A stretch of DNA of 18,674 bases from positions 1-18,674 of the forward strand of contig CAJUOA010000068.1 of NCBI GenBank assembly GCA_910587785.1, read 5' to 3'. Of this stretch, positions 1 through 5,465 are shown one piece after another (the stretch's first letter is position 1; each line of letters begins with the position of its first letter). The notes beneath the pieces were generated by a model, which saw only the letters and a program-made list of their open reading frames with translations, made no database searches and had not been told where the DNA came from. Origin of the DNA: an uncultured Oscillospiraceae bacterium. Its GTDB lineage: Bacteria; Bacillota; Clostridia; Oscillospirales; Oscillospiraceae. Both the position numbers and the translations under genes were made by a program.

Positions 1-57
1 CAAAAGGACAAAATTCTCAGACAAACGGTGCGTTTAAAAAAAGACACTTACATAGTA

Positions 58-154
58 ATTGAGCATAATTCGATTTCTTCTCAATTTTTGATCTAAAATT
101 TTGAATTCTTCTTAATTTTTGCGGGTTTGGAGAATCAAAAATTGAGCGCAATTC
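58..154. repeat. Cluster of short direct and inverted repeats, possible transposon end
   Basis: An AT-rich stretch upstream of the transposase remnant holds several related motifs. CTCAATTTTTGAT at 80-92 is repeated as its perfect inverse ATCAAAAATTGAG at 134-146. ATTGAGCATAATTC at 58-71 recurs as ATTGAGCGCAATTC at 141-154 (two mismatches). TTCTTCTCAATTTTT at about 75-89 recurs with one mismatch at about 106-120. Multiple short binding sites are typical of the ends of TnsB-type elements, so this may be the remaining left end of the element whose transposase lies just downstream. The repeats are seen directly. The role is inferred, and no terminal dinucleotide or target-site duplication could be fixed. 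Confidence 0.4.
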
Positions 155-199
155 CCTGTAGCTGCAAAAATTCAGATGAAATACTGGAGGAGGTGCCAC

Positions 200-346
200 A
201 TGAAAAAGCGCAAATATACATTCCCAGAGCCGCAGTGTAGAAGTTGTCCGCACTATCAGGAGTTCGGTACGCTTTTCAGTCCGACCCGCTACTGCGGCGG
301 ATTCAAGCGCAGAGTACATGGAGAAGCTGTCGATTGCCAATTTTGA
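200..346 (+). CDS. Small Cys-rich protein (48 aa), probably truncated
   Basis: An ATG with a strong ribosome binding site (GGAGGAGGTG about 3-12 bases upstream) opens a 48-residue frame beginning MKKRKYTFPEPQCRSC. It is basic and carries Cys at 13, 16, 32 and 45, in the pattern CxxC...C, which could bind a metal. I do not recognise the family with certainty. The sequence up to the GGFKRR segment (residues 33-38) looks like a coherent N-terminus, and the residues after it look unrelated. The real gene was therefore probably cut when the downstream transposase fragment was joined to it. The start is chosen for its ribosome binding site. Function is unknown, and expression is possible but unproven. 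Confidence 0.4.
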   Translation: MKKRKYTFPEPQCRSCPHYQEFGTLFSPTRYCGGFKRRVHGEAVDCQF

Positions 347-965
347 CCCCAAAGAACCGTACATCTATCCGATAGGAAGCCATTCGGCTGGAAAATTGGT
401 GAAAAACACCCCATCCTGGTTCAGCTTCCGGAATTATTTCTACTCCAGAGGTTATCACAAGCAGCCGAGGAAGGTGATTTCCCGCTCTGGATTGACCAAC
501 TACCAGCGCAACGAGCGCCCGGTCTTTGGAGCGTCATCGGACTGGAGAAGCGCTACCAAATGGACGCTACCCAGGCGGACATTTGCCTGGTTTCCTGCCA
601 TGACCGCAGCAGAGTAATTGGAAGGCCATACATTTATCTGGCAGTGGACACAGCAACGCAGCTCATTGCCGGTCTCTACGTCGGCCTGGAATGCGATGAG
701 TCCGCCGTGATGCTCTGCCTTGCCAATGCGGCCCAGAACAAGGTCGAATATTGCCGAGAATATGGCATTGAAATTGATCCCGCTCAATGGCCGAACAGGG
801 GGCTTCCACATGAGATCATCACCGACAAGGGGAGTGAGTTCTTCGGCTCCGGGATGCAAGAGTTGTGTCAGAAATATGGCGTTGAGGTTCAATCTCTGCC
901 GCCCTTCCGCCCTGATGGAAAGGGCCTGGTTGAAAAGTCTTTTGACCTGATCCAGAAGAGATATA
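318..965 (+). pseudogene. Frameshifted, truncated TnsB/Mu-type DDE transposase
   Basis: The protein is split over two frames. Frame 3 from 318 gives a segment ending in TNYQRNERPVFGASSDW. Around position 540-560 the homology moves to frame 2, which continues YQMDATQADICLVS, then GRPYIYLAVDTATQLIAG and IITDKGSEFFG, and ends near GLVEKSFDLIQKRY. In the frame opening at 560 the catalytic residues are Asp2 (DAT), Asp89 (TDKG) and Glu125 (GLVEK). Asp89 and Glu125 are separated by exactly 35 residues, the D35E spacing of the retroviral-integrase (rve) fold. The family (TnsB, Tn5053/Mu-type) normally has several hundred residues, with a DNA-binding N-terminus and a C-terminal beta-barrel, both missing here. 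The change of frame implies a small indel. There is no ribosome binding site at 560. Non-functional remnant. Confidence 0.75.
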
Positions 966-1272
966 TGTTTTCTGCAAATACTGCCAGAGCGGTAAAACAG
1001 TTGGAGGCGCCAATCACTGTGATTTTGGGCAATCCTCCTTATTCCGTTGGGCAAAAGTCTGGAAACGACAACAACCAAAATGTCTCGTATGAGCAGCTGG
1101 ATGAATCGCTGGCAGCTACCTATGTGGCAAAATCCAGGGCAACTTTGACCCGCAATGCCTATGATACCTATATCAAGGCGTTTCGCTGGGCAACAGACCG
1201 CCTTGGCGATAACGGTGTGATTGGGTTTGTCAGCAATGGCGCCTATCTGGACAGCGTAGCGCTGGATGGTTT
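962..1272 (+). pseudogene. Fragment of an N6-adenine DNA methylase (type ISP/IIG-like)
   Basis: Continuing in the same frame as the transposase, the translation changes abruptly to ANTARAVKQLEAPITVILGNPPYSVGQ, then YDTYIKAFRWATDRLG and GVIGFVSNGAYLDS. NPPY (residues 158-161 of the chimeric frame opening at 560) is the catalytic motif IV of N6-adenine methyltransferases. The surrounding residues resemble the methylase module of large single-chain restriction-modification proteins (type ISP/IIG), which run to well over 1000 residues. Only about 100 residues remain here. The S-adenosylmethionine-binding motif, the helicase or nuclease parts and the target-recognition domain are all absent. Similarity ends near DSVALDGF. 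The frame then runs on to a stop at 1357 through unrelated sequence. This is a chimeric remnant without its own start. Confidence 0.65.
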
Positions 1273-1435
1273 TTGCCTTTTTGAGTTTATGCAATTATTT
1301 AACGCTGATAATTGGGATTCAGAGAAGTCATATGCGGCTATGGCATGTCTTGCATAAGTATCGAGCGTATTTATACCTTCCGCTTCAACATTGTACCAAA
1401 TCCCAGTATGATATGGCCTGTTGCCAAATGTTCCA
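1273..1435 (-). other. Open minus-strand stretch, possible gene fragment
   Basis: Between the methylase fragment and the orphan promoter at 1436-1464 the minus strand is open and reads roughly GNRPYHTGIWYNVEAEGINT followed by LDTYARHAIAAYDFSES. The composition is protein-like and AT-richer than the neighbours. There is no ribosome binding site and no suitable start: the only TTG overlaps a -35 box. Its 3' end runs into the antisense of the methylase fragment. I do not recognise it. It may be a scrap of a gene brought in when the region was rearranged, or chance. Confidence 0.2.
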
Positions 1436-1464
1436 ACAGTAACATAAATCCAATAATTTGTCAA
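1436..1464 (-). promoter_or_regulatory. Orphan duplicate promoter
   Basis: On the minus strand, TTGACA (1464-1459), a 17-base spacer and TACTGT (1441-1436) form a good sigma-A-type promoter. It aligns with the promoter at 3370-3398 that serves the membrane-protein array. Both follow a pta 3' end and its terminator, so this is the duplicated copy. Sequence similarity stops at the -10 box, and no recognisable gene lies downstream. Confidence 0.5.
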
Positions 1465-1490
1465 TATCGATTTATACTTTAAAAAATTGA

Positions 1491-1521
1491 AATCCGCCGG
1501 ACTCCAAAAGTCCGGCGGATT
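1491..1521 (-). terminator. Rho-independent terminator behind the pta fragment
   Basis: A perfect 13-bp stem (1491-1503 with 1509-1521) has a 5-base loop. On the minus strand it is followed by a T-rich tract (TCAATTTTTTAAAG). It is the duplicated copy of the terminator behind the intact pta. Confidence 0.85.
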
Positions 1522-1539
1522 CCACGCAAATCCTGTCTC

Positions 1540-1743
1540 TTACTTCATCCCCGCAGTGATGATGGCCATCTTATAGACCTCCTCGGCGTTGCAGCCCCGG
1601 GAGAGGTCGTTGATGGGGGCGTTGAGGCCCTGGAGGATGGGGCCGTAGGCCTCATAGCCGCCCAGGCGCTGGGCGATCTTGTAGCCGATGCTGCTGGCCT
1701 CAATGTTGGGGAAGACGAAGGTGTTAGCGTAGCCGGCCACCTT
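1540..1743 (-). pseudogene. Truncated second copy of the phosphate acetyltransferase 3' end
   Basis: This frame encodes the last 66 residues of a phosphate acetyltransferase, starting at VAGYANTFVFPNIEA and ending at the normal C-terminus AIITAGMK. It differs from the intact gene at only two residues (SS in place of GN after FPNIEA), with some silent changes. It lacks about four fifths of the protein, including most of the active site. It has no ribosome binding site and lies directly behind another terminator (1748-1778), so it should not be expressed. It marks the outer border of the membrane-protein array. Confidence 0.9.
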
Positions 1744-1747
1744 AAGA

Positions 1748-1778
1748 CAAGGCCCGGAGCAGGATGCTCCGGGCCTTG
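1748..1778 (-). terminator. Hairpin terminator closing the membrane-protein array
   Basis: A perfect 14-bp GC-rich stem (1748-1761 with 1765-1778) has a 3-base loop. It lies 14 bases beyond the stop of the last small membrane gene on the minus strand. The following T tract is short (TCTTAAGG), so termination may be incomplete. Confidence 0.65.
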
Positions 1779-1791
1779 CTGTTCAGAGAAC

Positions 1792-2001
1792 TCAAACCCA
1801 CACCCAGGTCAGGATTCCGAGCAGCAGGCAGGCGAGGGCGGCACGCAGGAGATAGTTTGCGCTGATTCGGCTGCGGGGCGGTTTGGGCTTCTCCGGGTCC
1901 CTGGGCTTCCAGGGAGCGCGGACGGCCCAGTACAGGTTGGGGAATACCGTCAAAACCACCAAAATCATGCAGATATTATAGCGCAAATACATACTGTTCA
2001 T
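1792..2001 (-). CDS. Small two-helix membrane protein, second gene of module C (69 aa)
   Basis: Function unknown. The protein has a hydrophobic N-terminal segment (about residues 10-30, CMILVVLTVFPNLYWAV), a Pro- and Arg-rich linker (RAPWKP, then PKPPRSRIS) and a second hydrophobic segment at the C-terminus (about 50-68), so two membrane helices are likely. It is a paralogue of the proteins at 2322-2525 and 2849-3034. The start ATG overlaps the stop of the preceding gene by ATGA, implying translational coupling, and an AAGGTG ribosome binding site precedes it. It is the last gene of the array, before the hairpin at 1748-1778, and is the most divergent of the three copies at its C-terminus (ILTWVWV). 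Confidence 0.75.
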   Translation of the reverse strand: MNSMYLRYNICMILVVLTVFPNLYWAVRAPWKPRDPEKPKPPRSRISANYLLRAALACLLLGILTWVWV

Positions 2002-2264
2002 TTCCCCGCACCTTCAATCCAATCCTGCTGACCGTCACTGTTGAAAAAGTAAAGGATGCCGCTGCCCGCAAACCCTGCAAATGCAGCGGCAAACAGCAAT
2101 AACCCGCTGCCAGTGTCAGGCCCTGCGCTTTCCGGCAGTACTGGCCCTGTTGGAGGAATGTAGAAAAACTGGCGGTACACACAGCACCAAACAGCCATTC
2201 CGGCAAGTATGGCAATTGTGGACACAGTGGCAGTGAGCAGAAGGTAGTAGGCGATTTTTTTCAA
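1998..2264 (-). CDS. Small two-helix membrane protein, first gene of module C (88 aa)
   Basis: Function unknown. There is an N-terminal hydrophobic helix (about residues 4-27), a conserved CVYRQFFYIPPTGPVLP loop and a second hydrophobic segment (about 55-75, rich in Gly and Ala), ending in a short polar tail. It is paralogous to the genes at 2522-2791 and 3031-3300. The TTG at 2264 is preferred as start because it aligns with the ATG of the module A copy and lies about 8 bases behind GGAAAGGAG. A GTG three codons upstream overlaps that ribosome binding site. The middle of the gene (2105-2206) is about 93% identical to module A (3141-3242), while its 5' end matches module B, so the copy is a mosaic. 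Confidence 0.75.
   Translation of the reverse strand: MKKIAYYLLLTATVSTIAILAGMAVWCCVYRQFFYIPPTGPVLPESAGPDTGSGLLLFAAAFAGFAGSGILYFFNSDGQQDWIEGAGK
2105..2206. repeat. Module C gene-1 block nearly identical to module A
   Basis: 102 bases matching 3141-3242 at an offset of 1036, with about seven mismatches by eye. Module B is much more divergent here. Confidence 0.8.
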
Positions 2265-2410
2265 TGGCAGCACTCCTTTCCTGTTGGTAGAGTCTCCCCT
2301 CCGGGCCCTGTTCCGCAGCAGCTAGGCCAAAAGCATCAGCCCGATCACCAGACAGGCGATGGCGGCGCGGAGCAGGTACTTGCTGCTGATGCGGCTGCGG
2401 GGCGGTCTGG
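2244..2410. repeat. 167-bp near-identical repeat, distal copy
   Basis: This matches 2771-2937 at a constant offset of 527 bases with a single mismatch (2382/2909). It spans the start of one module's first gene, the intergenic region with the ribosome binding site, and the 3' end of the preceding module's second gene. Confidence 0.92.
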
Positions 2411-2525
2411 GCTGATCCGGGTCCTTGGGCTTCCACGGGGCGCGGATGGCCAGGTACAGATTGGGGAAGACCGTCACCACCGCCAGGATCATGCTGATGT
2501 TATAGAGGAAATAGGCGCGGGTCAT
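2322..2525 (-). CDS. Small two-helix membrane protein, second gene of module B (67 aa)
   Basis: Function unknown. It has an N-terminal hydrophobic segment with SMILAVVTVFPNLYLAI, a linker with RAPWKP and PRPPRSRISS, and a C-terminal helix RAAIACLVIGLMLLA. The C-terminal part is identical to the module A copy (2849-3034), because both lie inside the 167-bp repeat. ATGA overlap couples it to the gene upstream, and an AGGAGGTGAGG ribosome binding site lies within that gene's end. Confidence 0.78.
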   Translation of the reverse strand: MTRAYFLYNISMILAVVTVFPNLYLAIRAPWKPKDPDQPRPPRSRISSKYLLRAAIACLVIGLMLLA

Positions 2526-2791
2526 CCTTCCTCACCTCCTGAACAGCTCTTCTGCTTGCCGTCGTAGTTGAGCCAGCGGAGCAGCCCGCCACCAATAAAA
2601 CCGGCAAGGGCGGCGACCAGCAGCCATACCCCGCTGCTAAAAATAGGTCCCATGCCCCCCGGCAGGACCGGTCCCGATGGCTGGACGTAAAAAAACTGAC
2701 GATAAACACAGCAGTATACAGCCCAGCTGACAAACAGAGCAACGATGAGTACGGTGACGGTGAGCAGAAAGTAGTAGGCGATTTTTTTCAA
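2522..2791 (-). CDS. Small two-helix membrane protein, first gene of module B (89 aa)
   Basis: Function unknown. The layout is as in its paralogues: an N-terminal helix (about 4-27), a CVYRQFFYVQPSGPVLP loop, a C-terminal helix around 57-77 (LLVAALAGFIGGGLL) and a charged tail. The start is taken as the TTG at 2791, about 8 bases behind GGAAAGGAG, aligned with the ATG of module A. A GTG at 2800 is an in-frame alternative but lies within the binding site. It has more substitutions relative to modules A and C in the loop and second helix than they have relative to each other. Confidence 0.75.
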   Translation of the reverse strand: MKKIAYYFLLTVTVLIVALFVSWAVYCCVYRQFFYVQPSGPVLPGGMGPIFSSGVWLLVAALAGFIGGGLLRWLNYDGKQKSCSGGEEG

Positions 2792-2937
2792 TGGCAGCAC
2801 TCCTTTCCTGTTGGTAGAGTCTCCCCTCCGGGCCCTGTTCCGCAGCAGCTAGGCCAAAAGCATCAGCCCGATCACCAGACAGGCGATGGCGGCGCGGAGC
2901 AGGTACTTACTGCTGATGCGGCTGCGGGGCGGTCTGG
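2771..2937. repeat. 167-bp near-identical repeat, proximal copy
   Basis: Second copy of the 2244-2410 repeat, covering the start of module B gene 1, the module A/B intergenic region and the 3' end of module A gene 2. Confidence 0.92.
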
Positions 2938-3034
2938 TCTCCCGGGAGTTCTCGGGCTTCCAGGGGGCGCGGACGGCCAGGTACAGATTGGGGAAGACCG
3001 TAACCAGAATCATGCAGAAGTCATAGCGGGTCAT
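2849..3034 (-). CDS. Small two-helix membrane protein, second gene of module A (61 aa)
   Basis: Function unknown. This is the shortest copy: the N-terminal hydrophobic segment CMILVTVFPNLYLAV has lost a few residues relative to modules B and C. The RAPWKP and RPPRSRISS linker and the RAAIACLVIGLMLLA helix are kept. The start overlaps the previous stop (ATGA), with GGGAGGTG as ribosome binding site. Confidence 0.75.
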   Translation of the reverse strand: MTRYDFCMILVTVFPNLYLAVRAPWKPENSRETRPPRSRISSKYLLRAAIACLVIGLMLLA

Positions 3035-3300
3035 CTGTCCGCACCTCCCAGAGGGCCCTTCTGACTACCACTGTAGTTGAGCAGTCGAATCAGTCCACCA
3101 CCCACAAAACCGGAAAGGGAGGCAATCAACAGACATATCGCGCTGCCAGCGTCAGGCCCTACGCTTTCCGGCAGTACTGGCCCTGTTGGAGGAATGTAGA
3201 AAAACCGGCGGTATACACAGAACCAGATAGCCATTCCGGCAAACATTGCGATGACGAGTACAGCAACAGTCAACATAAACCAATAAATGATCTTTTTCAT
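3031..3300 (-). CDS. Small two-helix membrane protein, first gene of module A (89 aa)
   Basis: Function unknown. It begins MKKIIYWFMLTVAVLVIAMF, which reads as a membrane anchor, then has a CVYRRFFYIPPTGPVLP loop, a second helix with FVGGGLIRLL and a polar tail. The ATG at 3300 has an AGAGGT binding site 7 bases upstream. In-frame codons extend upstream to 3387, but they lie over the promoter and leader and are probably not translated. It is the first gene behind the promoter at 3370-3398 and the presumed head of a six-gene transcript. Confidence 0.78.
   Translation of the reverse strand: MKKIIYWFMLTVAVLVIAMFAGMAIWFCVYRRFFYIPPTGPVLPESVGPDAGSAICLLIASLSGFVGGGLIRLLNYSGSQKGPLGGADR
3141..3242. 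repeat. Module A gene-1 block nearly identical to module C
   Basis: Partner of 2105-2206, about 93% identical by eye. It supports gene conversion or unequal crossing over between non-adjacent modules. Confidence 0.8.
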
Positions 3301-3369
3301 CGACAAGACCTCTATCTTTGATATGTTTTGGCTATTACCAGATTTTTGTTTGGTTATATCTCTGATTTT

Positions 3370-3398
3370 ATAGTAATATAAATTCAAGAATTTGTCAA
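3370..3398 (-). promoter_or_regulatory. Promoter of the membrane-protein array
   Basis: Minus strand: TTGACA (3398-3393), a 17-base AT-rich spacer and TACTAT (3375-3370). It sits between the pta terminator and the first module, leaving a leader of about 60 bases. Confidence 0.75.
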
Positions 3399-3423
3399 TA
3401 CTGACTTACGCTTTGAAAATAAA

Positions 3424-3454
3424 AATCCGCCGGACCCCAAAAGTCCGGCGGATT
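3424..3454 (-). terminator. Rho-independent terminator of pta
   Basis: A 12-bp GC-rich stem (3424-3435 with 3443-3454) with a 7-base loop lies 19 bases behind the pta stop. On the minus strand it is followed by TTTTTATTTTC. Confidence 0.9.
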
Positions 3455-3472
3455 CCACGCAAATCCTGTCTC

Positions 3473-4486
3473 TTACTTCATCCCCGCAGTGATAATGGCC
3501 ATCTTATAAACCTCCTCGGCATTGCAGCCCCGGGAGAGGTCGTTGATGGGGGCGTTGAGGCCCTGGAGGATGGGCCCGTAGGCCTCATAGCCGCCCAGGC
3601 GCTGGGCAATCTTGTAGCCGATGTTGCCCGCCTCGATGTTGGGGAAGACGAAGGTGTTGGCGTAGCCGGCCACCTTGCTCCCGGGGAACTTCAGCTGGCC
3701 GACGGTGGGGGAGACGGCGGCGTCGAACTGCATCTCGCCGTCGATGGCGAACTCGGGGGCCATCTCCTGGGCGACCTTGGTGGCCTCGGCGGAGAGGGGC
3801 ACGGTAGCGCCCTTGCCGGAGCCCTTGGTGGAGAAGCTGAGCATGGCCACCTTGGGCTCGATGCCGAAGAAGCGGGCGGTGCGGGCGGACTCGACCGCCA
3901 CCTCGGCCAGCTTCTGGGCGGCGGAGACGGTGACATTGCCCTCCTTATCCACGCTGTCCTCGTAGGAGATGTTGATGGCGCAGTCGCCCATGCAGAGCAT
4001 CCGCAGGGCGTCGTCGCCGGTCTCCCGCTTCATGATGAAGCAGGAGGAGACCAGGTGCGCGCCGGGCTTGGTCTTGATGAGCTGGAGGGCGGGGCGGACG
4101 GTGTCGGCAGTGGAGTAGGTCGCGCCGCCCAGAAGGGCGTCGGCCTTGCCCATCTTCACCAGCATGGTGCCGAAGTAATTGCCCTTCTGGAGCGCGGCGC
4201 GGCAGTCGTCCTCGCTCATCTTGCCCTTGCGCAGCTCCACCATCTTGGCCACCATCTCGTCCATCCCAGCGTAGGTCTTGGGGTCGATGACCTCCGCGCC
4301 GGAAATGTCAAAGCCGTTCTTCTCCGCAGCGGCCTTGACCTCCTCCACATTGCCCACCAGGATGACGTTCATCAGGTCCTCCTTCATCAGGCGCGCCGCG
4401 GCCTCCTGGATGCGGGCGTCGGGACCCTCGGTAAAGACAATGGTGCGGCGGTTCTCCTTCAGATTCTTCAAAAGAGCGGTAAACAT
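3473..4486 (-). CDS. pta: Phosphate acetyltransferase
   Basis: Phosphotransacetylase converts acetyl-CoA and phosphate to acetyl phosphate and CoA in the cytoplasm. With acetate kinase (not in this window) it forms the ATP-yielding acetate branch of fermentation. The 337-residue protein is of the short, single-domain (PTA_PTB) kind. Recognisable segments are the N-terminal FTEGPDARIQEAAARL, the middle LLGGATYSTADTVRPALQ, STKGSGKGATVPLSAEAT around residues 217-234, and the C-terminal SKVAGYANTFVFPNIEAGN. The ATG has GGAGG 8 bases upstream. A promoter lies at 4556-4584, and the leader contains a GC-rich hairpin (about 4515-4546) without a T tract. The end is followed by a clear terminator, so pta appears monocistronic. 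A truncated copy of its last 67 codons lies at 1540-1743. Confidence 0.95.
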   Translation of the reverse strand: MFTALLKNLKENRRTIVFTEGPDARIQEAAARLMKEDLMNVILVGNVEEVKAAAEKNGFDISGAEVIDPKTYAGMDEMVAKMVELRKGKMSEDDCRAALQKGNYFGTMLVKMGKADALLGGATYSTADTVRPALQLIKTKPGAHLVSSCFIMKRETGDDALRMLCMGDCAINISYEDSVDKEGNVTVSAAQKLAEVAVESARTARFFGIEPKVAMLSFSTKGSGKGATVPLSAEATKVAQEMAPEFAIDGEMQFDAAVSPTVGQLKFPGSKVAGYANTFVFPNIEAGNIGYKIAQRLGGYEAYGPILQGLNAPINDLSRGCNAEEVYKMAIITAGMK

Positions 4487-4555
4487 GGCGTATTTCCTCC
4501 GTTTTTATGTAGGTGCAGGGCACGCCGCCCGGCTGCGGCGGGGCCTGTCCCCTCC

Positions 4556-4584
4556 ATTATACACCATGGGGGAGCGTTCCTCAA
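4556..4584 (-). promoter_or_regulatory. pta promoter
   Basis: Minus strand: TTGAGG (4584-4579), a 17-base spacer and a consensus TATAAT (4561-4556), about 70 bases upstream of the pta start. Confidence 0.75.
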
Positions 4585-4604
4585 CCACTATTTTTCATTT
4601 ATCC

Positions 4605-5273
4605 CTACTTACAGGCGATATAGATGTCCATGGTCTCCCCGTCGGTCTCGAAGCAGGGGATGACATCCTTTTCCGTGTGCTCCAGGCCGTTGACGCGCAT
4701 GTACTCCATGAGGGTCTTATAGGCGTTGGGGATGGTGACAAAGGGGTTCTCAAAGGGCGTCTCGACGTGGATCGCCGCGTATCTGTGGGCCGCCTGCCGG
4801 TGGACCTCCGTGCCGGGCGGCATGACCCCCTCCGGCAGGACCCACGCCGCCTCGTAGCCGTGCATATGGAAGACACTGATCTGCTCCTGGGACACCTTGG
4901 GGAAGTCCCAGCCAATGACCCGGGGGTCCTCCACGCCGCAGCTGCGGGCGATGGAGCGCACTCTGCCGATAGCGTCCCCCTCCGGATCGGCGCTGATGAC
5001 GGCGTATTTGATATAGCAGAAGGCGGGGACGGTCTCCACGCGCAGGTCGGTGTACTCCTCGCCGCAGGCCACCATGCCCCCGCGAAACAGGTCGTCCATC
5101 GAGCAGTGGAATAGCCCGCAGAGTTCGACGGCCTTGTCCATCTCGGGCGACGCGGCATCCAGCTCCCACTTTGAGACGGTCTGACGGCTGACGCCCATTT
5201 TCTCAGCCAGGTCCTCCTGGGTCATATTGCCCCGGAGATGTCTTAGAAACTGCAAATTCTTGCCAAAACTCAT
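4605..5273 (-). CDS. XRE-family transcriptional regulator with C-terminal effector-binding-like domain
   Basis: A 222-residue cytoplasmic DNA-binding protein. Residues about 5-60 form a Cro/C1-type helix-turn-helix (NMTQEDLAEKMGVSRQTVSKW, in which SRQTVSKWE is the recognition helix). Residues about 75-222 resemble a GyrI/AraC-type effector-binding domain (VPAFCYIKYAVISADPEG, then HRYAAIHVETPFENP and YIACK at the end), which binds small ligands or partner proteins. The ATG at 5273 is chosen because GAGAGGAG lies 8 bases upstream and the HTH starts immediately after. Upstream in-frame codons to 5348 overlap the promoter. The promoter is at 5316-5344. The gene ends 20 bases before the -35 box of pta and has no obvious terminator, so it may read into pta or control it. 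Its target is unknown. Confidence 0.85.
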   Translation of the reverse strand: MSFGKNLQFLRHLRGNMTQEDLAEKMGVSRQTVSKWELDAASPEMDKAVELCGLFHCSMDDLFRGGMVACGEEYTDLRVETVPAFCYIKYAVISADPEGDAIGRVRSIARSCGVEDPRVIGWDFPKVSQEQISVFHMHGYEAAWVLPEGVMPPGTEVHRQAAHRYAAIHVETPFENPFVTIPNAYKTLMEYMRVNGLEHTEKDVIPCFETDGETMDIYIACK

Positions 5274-5315
5274 AAAGAATGCTCCTCTCAAATTCCTGCG
5301 CCGCGCTGCATCATC

Positions 5316-5344
5316 AGTATAGCGCTTTCCCCGAAAAACCGCAA
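5316..5344 (-). promoter_or_regulatory. Promoter of the XRE regulator gene
   Basis: Minus strand: TTGCGG (5344-5339), a 17-base spacer and TATACT (5321-5316), about 45 bases before the chosen start. Confidence 0.65.
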
Positions 5345-5405
5345 CCACCCCATACGCGCTGTTTTCGGAGGCCGCGCAACTTCAAAGTGCGAAGGATGCC
5401 GCAGG

Positions 5406-5450
5406 AAATAGGAAGCGCCGGGAGCTTTGGGCCCCCGGCGCCTCCTATTT
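5406..5450 (-). terminator. Terminator hairpin behind carB
   Basis: The long imperfect stem has outer pairs 5406-5413 with 5443-5450, an A-C mismatch, an 8-bp GC core (5415-5422 with 5434-5441) and a small loop. It lies about 135 bases beyond the carB stop. T-rich bases flank it on both strands, only weakly on the minus strand (CCTATTTCC), so it may work in both directions. The remainder of the 5274-5584 gap holds the regulator's promoter and the small plus-strand frame at 5466-5549. Confidence 0.65.
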
Positions 5451-5465
5451 TGGTTGGAGGATCAG

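Larger units (their letters stand above)
1436..1743. repeat. Direct repeat, distal copy (pta 3' end + terminator + promoter)
   Basis: This segment matches 3370-3676 with an offset of 1933-1934 bases (one small indel) and few substitutions in the coding part. It contains the last 67 codons of pta, the terminator and the following promoter. The match ends at CACCTT (1738-1743), after which the proximal copy continues into pta and this copy enters an unrelated hairpin. Confidence 0.9.
3370..3676. repeat. Direct repeat, proximal copy (pta 3' end + terminator + promoter)
   Basis: Partner of 1436-1743. Together the two copies flank the three modules. Recombination between them would remove about 1.93 kb and leave one complete pta 3' end with its terminator. 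Confidence 0.9.

Noticed and set aside
17..364. A 115-residue minus-strand frame at the left edge
   Set aside because: It lies over AT-rich repeats and antisense to the small Cys-rich ORF, and shows no protein family features.
1243..1464. A 73-codon minus-strand gene starting at the TTG of 1464
   Set aside because: The TTG is the first half of the TTGACA -35 box of the duplicated promoter, there is no ribosome binding site, and the 3' end runs antisense through the methylase fragment. Only a gene scrap at 1273-1435 is considered possible.
2244..2937. The repeated blocks between modules as a CRISPR array or an insertion sequence
   Set aside because: The repeats are 167 bp at a 527-bp spacing and contain coding ends of paralogous genes. 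There are no short spacers, inverted termini or transposase. They are tandem gene duplications.
3392..4663. A 423-residue plus-strand frame antisense to pta
   Set aside because: Gly/Leu/His-rich antisense shadow that covers the pta promoter and leader as well. The minus-strand pta is unmistakable.
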